The position numbers were made by a program, and so were the translations under genes. A stretch of 36,394 nt of DNA from Folioceros fuciformis (taxonomy: Eukaryota > Anthocerotophyta > Anthocerotopsida > Anthocerotales), in contig JBNGIO010006382.1 in assembly GCA_049999805.1 (NCBI GenBank), positions 461,820 to 498,213 of the forward strand, given 5' to 3'. Positions 33,694-36,394 of this stretch are shown here, piece after piece. A model generated the notes under the pieces. It made no database searches. It saw only the letters and a program-made list of their open reading frames with translations, and was not told the DNA's origin. How positions within the stretch are numbered: the first letter of the stretch is position 1; each line of letters starts with the position of its first letter.

Positions 33694-35863
33694 CTACCGA
33701 CGGGTCTCGTACACGTTCACAGGAAGTCTTGGAGAAGCCACTGCAATAAGCGGTTTTTTCATTGGAGCAACCAATCCAAAAGCCTGGGAGAAGTCCATGT
33801 CTTCGACGGTCTGGCCAGGAGGAAGCCTCCATTCGAAGGCATGCAGCATAGTCGCCAGGCTGAGGGGAAGAGTGGTCATGGCGAGGTGTATTCCAGGACA
33901 GCTGCAGCCCAATGTTTTTCTCAGACACGTTCTTGAAATCTGGTGGCGAACTATGCTTGAGTGGTAAAGAAGGGGCACATACCCTCGGCGTCCAGTTCCA
34001 AAGGGAAGGTAGCGGAAGTCTTGTCCGGATGGCCTGATGTCTTGTTCCAAAAACCTTTCCGGCCTGAACTCCGAGGGATTTTTCCACGTAGATTCGTCGT
34101 ACATGAGAGTCCACTGGTTGATGAAAACTTGCGTGTTGGCGGGAACTGTGTAGCCGGCAACTACTACTTCCTTGGTGTTGTAGTGAGGAACACCTAAAAG
34201 TGTTGCAGGCCGCATTCTTTGGCTCTCTTTCACAATTGCCTACACCAACAAGATTGTGAGAAACCCCGACTCCTTCCCGTCTTAAGCCAAAGACAGAATG
34301 AAGCATGAAGCAGCGCATCGCTCCACCTCTATGTAGGGCAGCTTCGGGAGGTCAGACTCTCGCACACGCCTTGCTTTGCCAACCACTCGGTCCAGTTCGT
34401 CGTGAGCTTTGGCCTGGACGTGGGGGTAGCGGATTAGGTAAGCCAGACACCATTCCGCTACAGTGGCTGTTGTGTGTGTCCCAGCACCCGTGAGATCCTG
34501 TCCAAGTATCCAAGACCAATCAGTGGTAAGCCTGATGAAAAGCAGACCATCTCCAGAACCGTAGCCACGGCCTGTGCTTGCAGGTATCCCAGGATGCTTA
34601 CCGCACACACCGCTAAACTAGCAGCCTCTGAGAACCTCTTCTCGCCTTCCAGGGACATCAGCACATCCAAGAAGCACTTCTCGTACCTCGATCCTTCCAG
34701 ACGCCTTCTTTTGTGCCCCTCAACAATTGGCTGCATTACCTGCTTCCGGCTTTCACCGAGTTTCTTGTATTCCTTCTCCAAGCCTTGCAAATCCAACCAC
34801 CTGTTGCCCAAACCATGACACACAATTGCAACCTCAAGTGACGGACATGGACATGCATATGGAATCTTGGAATTCACGACTGCACAAGACACGGCTCGCA
34901 CCGCAGCCAGGGTATGTACTCTCCAATGTTGAACCTCCCCACGACATCCACAAGGTGACTCTCAAGCTCCTTGAAGAACTGCAGCACTTCCCCGGATCCA
35001 TCAAACTGCTTGCCGAACACCATCCGAAACATGCTGTTGGTGGTGTGTCCAATCGTGAGTTCCAGCACATCCACTGTTTTCCCTGACCAACGCACAAGGC
35101 TCAGCCTCTCCCCACAGTGCCACACGGCGTCAAAGCGTCATGCCAGAAACGACAGCCCAGACATTTATTCAACATGACCAACATAAGCTGGCGATCCCAC
35201 GATGCCATGATGAGAGGGAGGCTCACCCGAGCCATCCGATTCCCACACTTTATTCACCACTGCAGCCGCTTCCTCTTCCCGAACATCACGAAAGTCCTTG
35301 ATCCGGTGCGCACTCAAGAGCTCAGTGTTGATTATCTTCCTCCTCAGCTTCAATTGTTCCGAGGTTGGGGAGAAGGTCAACCCGTTGTTATCAAAGTTCA
35401 AATACTCTCCAGCAATCATGGGTGGACGGGACCCGAACTCAGCATCGTGCACCAGGTAAATCTCCCTTGCCATCTTCAACACAGCCACCAGCATTAGCTT
35501 ACAGGGCAACGGGAACCTCTTCAAGCTGGTCCAACACGAGCTCAGCCTGGTGGATGTAATTCCCCTTACCTCTGCATTGGAGACCACCAACGTAGACCGC
35601 GATCCCAGCCTCATGTACACAAGTGGGCCGTACCGTTCAGCCAGCCTGGCCATGGACACATGAGGCTCGGGGCCTACGAGAAACAAGCTACCCACGACAG
35701 GCCAATTGAAAGGACCTGGAGGAAGCGGCGGCTTCTTCCCTTGCCGCCCAGTGACTAACAGCACCACCAACGTTAACGTTGCCACACCCAATGACAAAAC
35801 CGTGAAAGCCGTTGCAGCAGCCGAACCATCCATCAGCTCAGGCAAGGAAACAAGGAACGCCAT
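33694..35863 (-). CDS. Cytochrome P450, plant A-type (CYP71 clan-like), 7 exons
   Basis: ER-anchored haem monooxygenase; substrate unknown. Minus-strand exons are 35863-35570, 35473-35227, 35082-34902, 34800-34602, 34497-34327, 34239-33983 and 33901-33694, in phase, giving 518 residues. A membrane anchor spans about residues 19-40, with the proline hinge PPLPPGP at 45-51. The I-helix oxygen-binding motif is GAGTHTT (311-317) and the K-helix ExxR is E369-R372. PERF follows, then the haem loop FGTGRRGC with axial Cys451, followed by PGIHLAM. An intron splits the codon immediately before the haem Cys. The exon 4 end uses the strong donor GCG|gtaagc, which also gives the right I-helix spacing. 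The start at 35863 is preferred, but the frame is open to 35962 and MDGS at 35833 is another candidate. Family number cannot be assigned by eye. Confidence 0.93.
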
Positions 35864-36272
35864 CTCCACGTCTAAGATCGAATTCTGCTTTCTCACCAGC
35901 ACCCCGTGTCGGACGAGGTAGCACTTCGCTCCATGCGAAGAATTCAGAAGCCAAATGTGCAAACTTCAATTTCTGGCAACGCCTGCGAGAGACGAAGGCA
36001 TTCCTCGAGTGCACTGCCGCGTCAGACGAGCGACACGAGAGAATCCCGGGTTGACCGTGGACAGTTCTGTCAGGCCGAGCAGAGAGTCACATGCGTAGCA
36101 GTCGAGATCGAGATGCTGACAAGGTTATCTCCAATTAACTACCTACAGTACTATCTATACGCTATTGACTTTAGTCACTAACCACCAACCCATCTTTCAG
36201 TGATACCATGATGTACTAATGGCATGCGGTGGAGGGGTCAATGACATGATTTAGTAATGGTATGGGCTGGTG
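35864..36272. other. Upstream region of the P450 gene
   Basis: About 400 bp expected to hold the P450 promoter and leader. No coding region or clear promoter motif is recognised. Confidence 0.5.
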
Positions 36273-36394
36273 GGTGACCTGTACATTACTACATAGATAT
36301 GCACATACAGGGTGACCTGTACATTACTACATAGATATGCACATACAGGGTGACCTGTACATTACTACATAGATATGCACATACAGGGTGACCT
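36273..36394. repeat. 38-bp tandem satellite running off the window
   Basis: Three identical 38-bp units start at 36273, 36311 and 36349, opening with ggtgacctgtacattactac. A fourth begins at 36387 and is cut by the window end. The array may be much longer outside. Confidence 0.95.

Noticed and set aside
34602-34611. Alternative P450 exon 4 donor at gcg|gtgtgt
   Set aside because: It also keeps the frame, but the downstream donor gcg|gtaagc is stronger and restores the normal spacing before the I-helix.

Overview
This window is plant nuclear DNA. The evidence is genes split by short GT-AG introns, a Ty1/copia retrotransposon with a plant-type tRNA-iMet primer site, and a set of plant gene families: plastid or mitochondrial targeted enzymes, a peroxisomal photorespiratory enzyme and a class-II (A-type) P450. 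Genes are compact, with introns mostly 60-320 bp and spacers of 200-850 bp in the right half. Two genes have no introns. I read this as a streptophyte, more likely a non-seed land plant or charophyte alga than a seed plant, but the sequence alone does not fix the species. A 100-N scaffold gap lies at 4840-4939.

Left part (1-12.3 kb). A three-exon ZIP metal transporter (605-1853, +) is followed by repeat-bearing intergenic DNA. Next comes a degenerate copia element in minus orientation (3476-8092), with diverged LTRs, PBS and PPT. It has a 317-bp internal tandem duplication, a lost RNase H region and several stops. A 2.3-kb stretch (8093-10412) holds coding-like but unassignable fragments. It abuts an intronless MYND zinc-finger/MSS51-like gene (10413-12296, -).

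Middle (12.3-20.4 kb). About 3.4 kb without a recognisable gene contains several mini- and microsatellites. It ends in a 4 x 54-bp tandem array directly upstream of a ten-exon branched-chain aminotransferase (15921-18199, +). That gene has a 31-bp micro-exon and a GC-AG intron. An intronless peroxisomal hydroxypyruvate reductase (18412-19596, -) ends in a PTS1-type AKL tripeptide.

Right part (20.4-36.4 kb). This is a dense run of housekeeping genes: nucleoside diphosphate kinase (-), TRAPPC11 (+), an organellar RAD52-like DNA-binding protein (+), organellar EngB/YihA GTPase (-), organellar glutamyl-tRNA synthetase (+) and a seven-exon cytochrome P450 (-). It ends in a 38-bp satellite running off the window. 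Two divergent pairs, NDK/TRAPPC11 and EngB/GluRS, share short intergenic promoters. Three neighbours (RAD52-like, EngB, GluRS) all serve organelle genome maintenance or translation. I rebuilt every exon chain by hand, and reading frames close exactly across all junctions listed. I found no clearly new biological system. The most unusual items are the rearranged retroelement, the BCAT gene structure, the two intronless GC-rich genes and the unassigned 8.1-10.4 kb segment.
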